Assembly: GCF_009789675.1 (NCBI RefSeq)
Contig: NZ_CP046914.1
Coordinates: 124,001 to 188,000 of the forward strand
DNA length: 64,000 nt
Source of the DNA: Paraburkholderia acidisoli
GTDB taxonomy: Bacteria > Pseudomonadota > Gammaproteobacteria > Burkholderiales > Burkholderiaceae
Direction of reading: 5' to 3'
Of this stretch, positions 17,463-26,156 are shown in pieces. The stretch's first letter is position 1; the number at the start of each line of letters is the position of its first letter. Below the pieces are notes generated by a model. The model worked only from the letters and a program-made list of their open reading frames with translations, had not been told where the DNA came from and ran no database searches. Position numbers and translations under genes: made by a program.

Positions 17463-17834
17463 CTACGGCAGCCCCAGTGCCTGCCGAACCTTTTCCAGAA
17501 TCAGGGCGGAGTCCACGGGCTTCTCGAAGTAGGCAAGCGCGCCGTTGGCGAGCGCCGTGGCTTCGTCGCTGGCGGTAGGATAAGCGGTAATGAAGATGGT
17601 GGGCGGTACATAGCCGCGTGCCAGAAGCCGCGCATGCATTTCAATGCCGGACATGCCCGGCATGGTGACGTCCGAGATCAGGCACCGTGTTTGATTGACG
17701 GCGCCGGAGTTGAGAAATGCGTTGGCCGAGTCGAAAGTCAATACGTCCCATCCCACCGAACGGATGAGACTTTCGATTGCTTCTCGAACCGACTCATCGT
17801 CCTCAACGATGGACACAAGAGCGACTGGAGTCAC
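17463..17834 (-). CDS. Single-domain response regulator (FixJ-type receiver)
   Basis: 123 residues, receiver only. Key residues: Asp12/Asp13 in IVEDDESV, phospho-acceptor Asp55 in LISDVTMPG, Thr83 in FITAYPT and Lys105 in YFEKPV. The sequence ends right after the receiver, so there is no output domain and it must act through protein contacts, as a phosphate shuttle or sink. No kinase is adjacent; the giant histidine kinase at 19236, which lacks its own receiver, is one candidate partner (inference). Confidence 0.88.
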   Translation of the reverse strand: MTPVALVSIVEDDESVREAIESLIRSVGWDVLTFDSANAFLNSGAVNQTRCLISDVTMPGMSGIEMHARLLARGYVPPTIFITAYPTASDEATALANGALAYFEKPVDSALILEKVRQALGLP

Positions 17835-18213
17835 GCCATCCCTCGGACGGACATACCCGCCAATATCGGGGCTGCCCTTCAGGTTGTTAGTCTTTCTGGA
17901 TACACCTTAGCCCACCAGGCAGTGCACGGTAACCATACGATGGTATAGAGCGCAACGGTCTTGATTACGGCGTATGAAAAATAGCGACGCTCCTTTTCCT
18001 CTCATTGCTAATCTGTCATCGAGCTTGAATGAAATTCATGCGCAGTGAATGAATTTCATTGCGGTGACCACGAATGCTGCAACAATCGAAGCGCAAGTTT
18101 CGCACCCGGCGTAACGCTTCACGCGGTGTCGAACGCACGGGAATTGACCCGCGCGGGCAGACGCTGGGTGATGCACATGGCGCACTCGCCGCGAAGCAGG
18201 TTGCGGCGCGAAG
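17835..18213. other. Intergenic region with a paired AT-rich dyad
   Basis: About 380 bp upstream of the single-domain regulator. The notable element is the repeat pair at 18028-18060. No gene is seen. Confidence 0.45.
18028..18060. promoter_or_regulatory. Paired palindromes ATGAA-N-TTCAT, operator-like
   Basis: ATGAAATTCAT at 18029-18039 and ATGAATTTCAT at 18049-18059 are each palindromic and their centres are 20 bp apart, about two helical turns. Together they form a perfect 12-bp inverted repeat with a 9-nt spacer. It lies about 195 bp upstream of the single-domain regulator start and 155 bp past the end of the DUF4148 gene. A hairpin is equally possible. Confidence 0.45.
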
Positions 18214-18495
18214 TCAATCGCTGGGCGAGGTTACCGGGTTCGCGCGATTCGTTGCGCTGGAGACCGGCGTGCTCACCGGCCCGGTTGCGCGCAGGCGTGC
18301 TTCGGCCGCCTGAATGTCGGAGGGATAGTTGATGTCTTCGCTAATGGCGGGGTTATATCCCACCTGTTCGAGCGCACGCAGTTCGGCCTTCACCTGCGCG
18401 CGTGTCACCGGTGCGTTGGTTTGTGCGAAGGCGCGCGCAGGCAGCATATAAGCCGCGGCAATTGTCATGGCGATAACGAGACCGGGCAGTTTCAT
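18214..18495 (-). CDS. DUF4148 domain-containing secreted protein
   Basis: A 93-residue protein with a signal peptide (MKLPGLVIAMTIAAAYMLPA, cleaved near RAFAQT) and the DUF4148 core APVTRAQVKAELRALEQVGYNP followed by YPSDIQAAEARLRA. Same length and layout as the paralogue at 7573-7854. Function unknown in the family. Confidence 0.82.
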   Translation of the reverse strand: MKLPGLVIAMTIAAAYMLPARAFAQTNAPVTRAQVKAELRALEQVGYNPAISEDINYPSDIQAAEARLRATGPVSTPVSSATNRANPVTSPSD

Positions 18496-19235
18496 GAGTG
18501 CAATCTCCGACGTGAGGGCATGGCATCGTGTACGCGTCGCGTACGAATCTCGTTATCAGAGTAAGTTTTATGGCGAGTTTGAGTAATCGGCCGAAAGAGA
18601 AAAGAGAATTCTATTGCCGGATGAAATGACTTTGTCCCGTCTTTTTGGCAGCCATAAAGAAATCGAATTGATCGTCGAATAGGTACGCGCTCCGAAAGCA
18701 ATAAGGCCGACTCAGGGTTGAATTCACGTGACGCGCCGGGAGAGCTGGTTAGCCAATTCATCTAACGTGAAAAGCGGCGAGCGCTGCTCACATCGGCCCG
18801 TTCAGATGGTTTGAATCCGGCTATTGATCGGAAGAATGAAATCCTCGCCGGGCGCCGGCACACTCACGGTGTCATGAATATGAAAGATTCGGTGGCTCAT
18901 AAAATGATGTCATGCGTCTTCCCCATAATCGGGTCGCGCGACACTCAATCTTCATTTCATTCGTACGATTCGACGAGAATGAAGCTTTCGGTAAAACGGC
19001 TTTCAAACCGCGGTTGCGTCTGAAATTCAGGGAAGGTAATCTTTCAGGGCAAGTGCGAAATAGCATACATAGAACAAACCAGATCAATACGAAGCGAAGC
19101 GGTTGCGCATGGTTTTGAAACCTGCGCAGGCGGCGTTTCGGCTGCGAACGGTGACGCCGTCGTGCCCGTGGGCGGTCATTCGTCACTCCGGTTCTGCATG
19201 GCTCGGTGGTTGGTTTGCCGCTCAGGGAGTGTTTG
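18496..19235. other. Long intergenic region upstream of the giant sensor gene
   Basis: About 740 bp with no convincing gene; it is less GC-rich than its surroundings. A perfect palindrome GTACGCG-T-CGCGTAC at 18530-18544 lies 35 bp upstream of the DUF4148 start. The rest must hold the promoter of the sensor gene. No other dyad or clear promoter was recognised. Confidence 0.4.
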
Positions 19236-22200
19236 TTGATACGCTTAGGCCCGTTGCCCGATGGGATGCCAGTCGAATCGCTGCAGGTCGCGTGGGAGGA
19301 TGGAGCCTACCGGGTGTATCGGGGAAGGCGGCGGCTCGACGACCGCGTCGACGAACCCGTATTGGTCGTGCGAGCGGTGCGTGCGCAACCCGCACGCGGC
19401 GTCGTGGACCGCCTGGCCCATGAATATGCGCTGGCCGACCGGCTGAACTGCTCCGCGGCGGTGCGTCCGCTGCAATTGCTGTGCGAGCAGGGCGAGATGT
19501 CGCTGATCCTGGAGGATCCCGGCGGCGTCCCGCTCGCGTCCCTGGGCGTGCCCATCATCACGGTGGCCTTTCTGCGCCTCGCCGTGAATATCGCGTCGGC
19601 GCTGGCGCAACTGCACTCGCGAGGCCTGGTTCATCGCGACATCGCGCCCAATCATATTCTCGTCGACGAAGCGAGTCGAAACGTCCGCTTCACGGGCTTC
19701 GGCATCGCTTCATTGGTGCGCCGCGAGCGCCAGTTGCCGGAGCCCCCCGAGTTTATCGCCGGTACGTTGGCGTATATGGCGCCCGAGCAGACCGGCCGGA
19801 TGAATCGCTCGATCGATTCACGCAGCGATCTGTATTCACTCGGCGTGGTGTTCTACTGGATGTTGACGGGCCAATTGCCCTTCAACGCCACCGACCCCAT
19901 GGAACTGGTGCATTGCCATATCGCGCGGCAGGCGTTGCCGCCGATCGAACGGGTGCCCGCGCTGCCGCCCGCCATCTCGGCAATCGTCATGAAGTTGCTC
20001 GCCAAGACGGCGGAAGACCGCTACCAGACGGCGGGCGGTGTGGTGCGCGACTTGCGGCGCTGTCTCGCGCACTGGGAAACGCGTGGACATATCGCGAGCT
20101 TCGCACTCGGCCAGTTCGATATTCCCGACCAACTCCTGATACCGGAAAAGCTCTACGGGCGACATGCCGAAGTCGAGCAACTCATTGCGGCATTCGATCG
20201 CGTCGCCGAGCGCCAGCATAGCGAGCTCGTACTCGTTTCGGGTTATTCGGGCATCGGCAAGTCGGCGGTGGTTAACGAATTGCACCGGGCGCTCGTTCCG
20301 CGCAGAGGTTTCTTCTGGGCCGGCAAGTTCGATCAGTACACCCGCGATATTCCTTATTCGTCGCTGGCGGTGGCGATCAAGGCCGGCGTTCGGCAGATAC
20401 TCGCGGAAAACGAACTGGTAACCTGGCGCGAGGCGTTGCAGCAGGCACTGGGCGCCAACGGCCAACTCATCGTGGATCTCGTGCCGGAACTCGCGACCAT
20501 CATCGGTGCACAGGCACCGGTGCCGGCGTTGCCGCCGCAAGACGCACGCCGGCGGTTCCAGTTGATGTTTCGGCGCTTCATTGCCGTATTCGCGCGGCCG
20601 GAACATCCGCTGGTGATTTTCCTCGACGACTTGCAGTGGCTCGACGTGGCAACCCTCGACGTGCTCGAAGATCTGTTCGTGCAGGGCGATGTGCACAATC
20701 TCATGGTGGTGGGCGCCTACCGGAGCAACGAGGTCGATGCGATCCACCCGCTGGCGCGACGCATGGAAGCTATCCGCCAATCGGGGGCGGCCGTGGACGA
20801 AGTCGTGCTGGGACCGCTCGTCAACACGCAACTCGATCAACTCGTTACCGACGCGTTGCGTTGTCCCATTACGAAAGCCGTCCCGCTCGCGCGTTTGCTG
20901 CACAAGAAGACGGGCGGCAATCCCTTCTTCGCGCTGCAATTTCTCTCGTCGCTCGCCGATGAAAATCTGCTGACGTTCGATCACGTCGCGGGGCGCTGGT
21001 CGTGGGATCTCAATCAGATTCACGCCAAAGGCTATACGGAAAACGTCGTCACGCTGATGATCGGCAAGATCAGCCGGCTCCCCGAAGAGACGCAACAGGT
21101 ACTGAGACAGTTTTCCTGCATCGGCAATACGGCCCGCGCCTCGATTCTGGAGACGATTTGCCGCGCCTCGGCCGAGGCGGTGCAGGACGCATTGTCGTAT
21201 GCGGTTCAGAGCGGCCTGATCCTGCGCACCGGGCCTCATTACCGCTTCCTGCACGACCGGGTTCAAGAAGCCGCTTACCTGCTGATCGACGAGCGGGAGC
21301 GCGCTTTCACGCACCGCGAGATCGGGCGTTTGCTGCTCGACCACACGCCCGTTTCGCAACTCGACGACACGATTTTCGAAATCGTCAGTCAGTTCAATCG
21401 CGCCATCGAACTCATCGTCGATCCCGTCGAGCGCAAGCGCGTGGCGGAACTCAATCTGCGGGCGGGAAAACGGGCCAAGGCCGCGACGGCGTTCGCTTCG
21501 GCATTGACGTATTTTTCGGCGGCGCAAGCGTTGTTGAGCGGCATCGACTGGAACGCGAACTACGAGTTGTGTTTCGCCGTGGACTTTTCTCTGGCCGAAT
21601 GCGAATTGCTCAACACCAACATGCATGCGGCCGAATTTCGCCTCGCGCCACTCGTGGCCCGCAAGCTCAAGCCGCACCACGCGGCGCTCGTCACCCGGCT
21701 GCGGATTACATTGCATACGGCCATGGACCAGAGCGAGCGCAGCATCGACATTTGCCTCCAATATTTGCGCGAATCGGGCACGGAATGGCAATCGCATCCG
21801 TCCATGGAGGTCGTCGAAAGCGAGTTCCGGCGTATTGCAACGCTGCGGGCCGGGCGCGAAATCGAAGCGTTGATCGACTTGCCGCTGCTCGACGATGTCG
21901 CGGTTCAGGACACGCTCGACATCCTGATGGAAATCGTCACGCCGGCGTTTTTCACCGACCAGAATCTGTGCGCGCTCGTGCTGTGCCGCATGGTGAACCT
22001 GAGCCTCGAATACGGGAACAGCGACGCATCCTGCTATGCCTATGTCTGGCTGGCCACCTACGCGGGGCCGTTATTCGATCAATACGCCGCGGGTTACCGG
22101 TTTGGCCGGCTCGGACTCGATCTGGTCGATCAGCGCAATCTGAAGCGCTTCCGGGCGCGCATTTACACCTCGTACGGCAATATCGTCGTGCCGTGGGCAA

Positions 22201-24770
22201 GACATGTGCTCGAAGGGCGCGAGCCGATTCGCCGCGCTTTCGAAATAGCGAGCGAAAGCGGCGATCTCACCTACACGATGTATTCGCTGTGCGATCTGAC
22301 GCAGAACTGTCTCTCGGTGGGCGACAGCCTGGAGACCGTGCAGCGCGAGGTCGAAAATGCCGTGGCCATTTCGGAGCGCGTGCGCTTCCGGTTGGTCAGC
22401 GACATGCTGGTGACGTATCGCGGTCTCGTGCGAACGCTGCGTGGCCTGACGCCGCAATTCGGCTCGTTCGACGAGGCGCAATTCAGCGAGCGGGAATTCG
22501 AAGCGCACTTGCGCAGCTCGCCATCGCTGGCGCTTCCCGAGTTCGATTACTGGGTTCGCAAGCTGCAAGCGCGCTATATTGCCGACGATTTCGCGCACGC
22601 AGTGGCCGCGAAGTTCAATGCGTCGAAGGTGCTATGGGTGGCGACCTCGCAGTTCGAGACCGCGGAGTTTCATTTCTATGGCGCCATGAGTCACGCGGCT
22701 TGCTGGCACACGGCGAATCCCGGTGAAAAGCAGCGGCATAGAGACGAAATCACCGCGCATCATCGGCAATTGTCGGTTTGGGCCGCGCATTGCCCGGAAA
22801 ACTTCGAGAATCGCGCGGCGCTCGTCGGTGCGGAGCTGGCGCGTATCGACGGCGATATTCCCGAGGCGGAACGTCTCTACGATCTCGCGATCCGCTCGGC
22901 GCGTAAAAATGGTTTCGTGCACAACGAAGCCGTGGCGTATCAGGCCGCGTCCAGATTCTACGAGGCGCGCGAGCTGGCCGAGATCGCCGAACTCTATGTG
23001 AAGAACGCGCGCCATGCTTATTTGCGCTGGGGTGCGCAAGGCAAGGTTCGGCAACTCGAGGCGACGCACCCGAAACTCTCTCAGGACTATCAGCCTTATA
23101 CCGTGGCGAGCAGCATGGAAGCGCCGGTCGAACATCTCGATCTCGCCACGGTGCTCAAGATTTCACGCGCCATCTCCAGCGAGGTCGTGCTCGACCGGCT
23201 GGTCCAGACCGTCATGCGCACGGCCATTGCCCACGCAGGCGCGCAGCGCGGTTTGCTGGTGTTCGGTGCGGGCCCCGGAATGCGGATCGAGGCGGAGGCC
23301 ACGACCACGCAAGACGTCGTCACGGTCAGTCTCGAGAAGGCCGGGATCGAGCGCACGACGTTGCCCGTGTCGATCCTGCACTACGTCATGCGCACGATGG
23401 AAAGCGTCATATTGAACGACGCCAATGCACGCCACGAATTTTCGGCCGATCCGTATTTTTCGCCGCCGCGCACGCAGTCGGTGGCGTGCGTGCCGCTGGT
23501 GCATCAAGGCAAACCCATCGCGTTGCTTTACCTCGAGAACAGTCTGGCGCCGCACGTCTTCACCGCGGGCCGCGTTTCGGTGTTGAAACTGCTTGCCTCG
23601 CAGGCCGCCATTTCTCTGGAGAATTCGCGGCTTTATCGCGATCTCGCCGAGCGCGAGGCCAGAATTCGCCGGCTCGTGGACGCCAATATCGTCGGCGTGT
23701 TCATCTGGGACCTGAAAGGGCCGATCTACGAAGCGAACGACGCGTTTTTGCGCATGATCGGTTATGGCCGCGACGATCTCGAAGCGGGGCGCATCAACTG
23801 CCTGCATCTCACGCCGCCCGAATGGCATCAGCAGGACGTGGAAGCCATCGCGCAGTTACGCAAAGAGGGCGAGCTTCAGCCGGTCGAGAAGGAATATCTC
23901 CGCGCCGACGGCAGCCGGGTCGCGGTCTTGCTCGGCGCCGCGATCCTCAGCAGTTCGCCGGAACAGATCGTGGCTTTCGTCGTCGATCTCACGGAACGCA
24001 AACGCGCCGAGGCGGAAGCGCGGCACAGCGAAAAGCGCTTCCACGACATCGAAATCGAGCTGACGCATGCGAACCGGATCGCGACCCTGGGCCAGTTGAC
24101 GGCGTCCATCAGTCACGAAATCACGCAGCCGATCGCTTCGGTGGTATTCAGCGCACAGGCGGCCTCGCATTGGCTCGACGCGGACCCGCCCAATCTGAAG
24201 GAGGTGCGCCTCGCGCTGGGCCGTGTCGTCCATAACGGCACGCGTGCCAACGACGTGATCCGGCGCCTGCGCGCGCTCGTGAAGAAGCAGCCTGCCAGGC
24301 ACGAACAGTTCGTGCTCAACGACGCGATCCGCGAAGTCGTCGCGCTCACTCGCGGCGAGGCGACCAAGCATCATGTGTCGATACGCGAGGACCTGGGTAC
24401 CGAACTGGGCACGGTCAGCGGCGACCGCGTGCAGTTGATGCAGGTCGTGATGAACCTGATCATGAACGCCGTGGAAGCCATGAGCGACTCCGCCGATCAC
24501 CTGCGCGAGCTGACGATCTCGACGCGGCCGTTCGAAACCGACGGCGTCAAGCTTGCCGTGAGCGACACGGGGCCCGGTATCCGCGAGGAAGACGCCGAGC
24601 GCCTGTTCGAGCCGTTCTTCACGACCAAGGCCACGGGCATGGGCATGGGCCTGTCGATCTGCCGGTCGATCGTGGAGTCGCATGGCGGGACCTTGCGAAT
24701 GCGGCAGAACCTGCCCCACGGCGCGGTGTTCGAATTCGAATTACCGGGACCCGAAGCGGAGCTGGATTGA
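19236..24770 (+). CDS. Giant sensor: degenerate Ser/Thr kinase - AAA ATPase - GAF - PAS - histidine kinase
   Basis: About 1844 residues. I favour a TTG start at 19236 because AGGGAG stands 6 nt upstream; GTG 19206 and ATG 19266 are alternatives. Domains: kinase-like fold (about 20-280); ATPase with Walker A GYSGIGKS (336-343) and Walker B FLDDLQWLD (about 460-468); a long helical, TPR-like middle; GAF (about 1300-1465); PAS (about 1470-1590); HisKA with His1627 in SISHEITQP; HATPase with NAVEAM, SDTGPGI and GMGMGLSI. There is no receiver, so it needs a separate response regulator. The kinase part keeps HRD and APE but has Ala in place of the catalytic-loop Lys (HRDIAPN) and GFG for DFG, so it is probably inactive as a kinase. 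Similar multidomain sensors occur in Burkholderia and rhizobia; the signal is unknown. Confidence 0.9.
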   Translation: MIRLGPLPDGMPVESLQVAWEDGAYRVYRGRRRLDDRVDEPVLVVRAVRAQPARGVVDRLAHEYALADRLNCSAAVRPLQLLCEQGEMSLILEDPGGVPLASLGVPIITVAFLRLAVNIASALAQLHSRGLVHRDIAPNHILVDEASRNVRFTGFGIASLVRRERQLPEPPEFIAGTLAYMAPEQTGRMNRSIDSRSDLYSLGVVFYWMLTGQLPFNATDPMELVHCHIARQALPPIERVPALPPAISAIVMKLLAKTAEDRYQTAGGVVRDLRRCLAHWETRGHIASFALGQFDIPDQLLIPEKLYGRHAEVEQLIAAFDRVAERQHSELVLVSGYSGIGKSAVVNELHRALVPRRGFFWAGKFDQYTRDIPYSSLAVAIKAGVRQILAENELVTWREALQQALGANGQLIVDLVPELATIIGAQAPVPALPPQDARRRFQLMFRRFIAVFARPEHPLVIFLDDLQWLDVATLDVLEDLFVQGDVHNLMVVGAYRSNEVDAIHPLARRMEAIRQSGAAVDEVVLGPLVNTQLDQLVTDALRCPITKAVPLARLLHKKTGGNPFFALQFLSSLADENLLTFDHVAGRWSWDLNQIHAKGYTENVVTLMIGKISRLPEETQQVLRQFSCIGNTARASILETICRASAEAVQDALSYAVQSGLILRTGPHYRFLHDRVQEAAYLLIDERERAFTHREIGRLLLDHTPVSQLDDTIFEIVSQFNRAIELIVDPVERKRVAELNLRAGKRAKAATAFASALTYFSAAQALLSGIDWNANYELCFAVDFSLAECELLNTNMHAAEFRLAPLVARKLKPHHAALVTRLRITLHTAMDQSERSIDICLQYLRESGTEWQSHPSMEVVESEFRRIATLRAGREIEALIDLPLLDDVAVQDTLDILMEIVTPAFFTDQNLCALVLCRMVNLSLEYGNSDASCYAYVWLATYAGPLFDQYAAGYRFGRLGLDLVDQRNLKRFRARIYTSYGNIVVPWARHVLEGREPIRRAFEIASESGDLTYTMYSLCDLTQNCLSVGDSLETVQREVENAVAISERVRFRLVSDMLVTYRGLVRTLRGLTPQFGSFDEAQFSEREFEAHLRSSPSLALPEFDYWVRKLQARYIADDFAHAVAAKFNASKVLWVATSQFETAEFHFYGAMSHAACWHTANPGEKQRHRDEITAHHRQLSVWAAHCPENFENRAALVGAELARIDGDIPEAERLYDLAIRSARKNGFVHNEAVAYQAASRFYEARELAEIAELYVKNARHAYLRWGAQGKVRQLEATHPKLSQDYQPYTVASSMEAPVEHLDLATVLKISRAISSEVVLDRLVQTVMRTAIAHAGAQRGLLVFGAGPGMRIEAEATTTQDVVTVSLEKAGIERTTLPVSILHYVMRTMESVILNDANARHEFSADPYFSPPRTQSVACVPLVHQGKPIALLYLENSLAPHVFTAGRVSVLKLLASQAAISLENSRLYRDLAEREARIRRLVDANIVGVFIWDLKGPIYEANDAFLRMIGYGRDDLEAGRINCLHLTPPEWHQQDVEAIAQLRKEGELQPVEKEYLRADGSRVAVLLGAAILSSSPEQIVAFVVDLTERKRAEAEARHSEKRFHDIEIELTHANRIATLGQLTASISHEITQPIASVVFSAQAASHWLDADPPNLKEVRLALGRVVHNGTRANDVIRRLRALVKKQPARHEQFVLNDAIREVVALTRGEATKHHVSIREDLGTELGTVSGDRVQLMQVVMNLIMNAVEAMSDSADHLRELTISTRPFETDGVKLAVSDTGPGIREEDAERLFEPFFTTKATGMGMGLSICRSIVESHGGTLRMRQNLPHGAVFEFELPGPEAELD

Positions 24771-24771
24771 C

Positions 24772-26145
24772 TCAGCGCTGCAACATGAACGTTTCGTACT
24801 CCAGTATGTCGAGCTTGCGGTCCAGCAGATACAAACTCGCCAGCACGACGATCACGAGCGAGCCCGCGAAGCCGTAGCCGTACCACGCCGGATTGAGCGT
24901 GAGCGTGATGCCCGTGAGCACCACATTGAGCAGCACGAACGCGCCGATCAGGCCGGTCACGATACGGCGCTGGTCGAGATAGAAGAACACGTTGATCACG
25001 CCGAGAAACACCACCTGCAAGCTCGCGGCGATCACATCGACATAAAGCAGCGGCAGATACAGCGTGGAAATGTGCAGCCATTGCAGAATGGCCGCGCCCG
25101 CCGCGAACAGCAGCAGCGCCGCGATGGTCTGCACCTTGATGATTTCCCACAGGCCGTTGCGCAGCGCCTCGACCATCGCGTTGCGCATGCGCTCGATGTG
25201 TTGCAGCGAAGCGCCTTCGCGCACGGCGTTGAAGAAGCCGTCGTAGTACTCGACGAAGTCGGTTTCGATGCGCAGCAGAAACACCGCCATGCCCGGAATG
25301 ATCGCGAGATAGGCGAGAAACACCGGCGTGTCGTAGATCACCGAAGCGCGCAGCGGCCCGATCACGGGCTGGCTCGTGCCCGGCCAGTACCAGAACATGA
25401 ACTTGTCAATCCAGATGCCGAGGTTGTACAGCAGCCCCGACCACATCAGCGTGGGGTAGCGGTACTGTTTCTGGAACACTTCGAACGAGATGAAATGCTT
25501 GCCGCGGAAGTCGCGGTAGATCAGCGTGAGCAGGCCCGCGAGCAACACCGTCTGACCCGCCACGAAGCCGCCGAGCAGCCCGTTCAGGCCCAGATGTGCG
25601 AGCAGCAGCGCCGCGCCCGTGGAGAGCGCGTAGCCCACCGCGAACACGCCGATGATCGCCATGTACTGCTTCATGCCGGAGAGGAAGATCGTCGCGATCC
25701 AGATATTGGCGATGACAACGAAGCCCGCGAGCATCAGCAGCCGGTAGCCGGCCGTCTGCTGCGGAAACAGCAGCCAGACGGCGAGGCCGCCCAGCACGGC
25801 GGCGCCGATCGTCGTGACGAACGCCACGGCGTTGAAGTTCGGCAGGATCAGGTCGTCGCGCTTCTCGAACAGGCGGTCCGAGGTGAAGCGCGTGTAGGCG
25901 AGCTGCAACGTGCCGGTGAGCACGAGCGAGACCGATATCAGATAGGTCACCGACACCTGAAACTGCGCGATCAGCGTGTTCGGCAGCACGAAAGGCAGGC
26001 TCAGCACGCCGATCATCAGCATGCCGACGATCGACAAGATCCACGGCCCCGAGCTGATCAGCCCGGCGTACGTATAAGCCTGCATGAGCCCCAGCAGCGT
26101 GTTGCGCTGGAGCATCTTGCGCAGTTCAAAACCGATTCCGGCCAC
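24772..26145 (-). CDS. pelG: Pel exopolysaccharide export protein PelG
   Basis: 457 residues, polytopic inner-membrane protein with about 12 hydrophobic segments. It begins MAGIGFELRKMLQRNTLLGL, the hallmark N-terminus of PelG, a MOP/Wzx-like flippase family member that with PelD, PelE and PelF forms the Pel synthase and transport complex. FMFWYWPGTSQPVIGPLRAS is another conserved block. Last gene of the operon, 11 bp after pelF. Its stop is 1 bp from the stop of the convergent sensor gene. Confidence 0.95.
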   Translation of the reverse strand: MAGIGFELRKMLQRNTLLGLMQAYTYAGLISSGPWILSIVGMLMIGVLSLPFVLPNTLIAQFQVSVTYLISVSLVLTGTLQLAYTRFTSDRLFEKRDDLILPNFNAVAFVTTIGAAVLGGLAVWLLFPQQTAGYRLLMLAGFVVIANIWIATIFLSGMKQYMAIIGVFAVGYALSTGAALLLAHLGLNGLLGGFVAGQTVLLAGLLTLIYRDFRGKHFISFEVFQKQYRYPTLMWSGLLYNLGIWIDKFMFWYWPGTSQPVIGPLRASVIYDTPVFLAYLAIIPGMAVFLLRIETDFVEYYDGFFNAVREGASLQHIERMRNAMVEALRNGLWEIIKVQTIAALLLFAAGAAILQWLHISTLYLPLLYVDVIAASLQVVFLGVINVFFYLDQRRIVTGLIGAFVLLNVVLTGITLTLNPAWYGYGFAGSLVIVVLASLYLLDRKLDILEYETFMLQR

Positions 26146-26156
26146 GTGGTTCCCCT

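Noticed and set aside
18045..18332. Plus-strand open frames over the DUF4148 gene
   Set aside because: Antisense shadows; the minus-strand frame has a signal peptide and the DUF4148 core.
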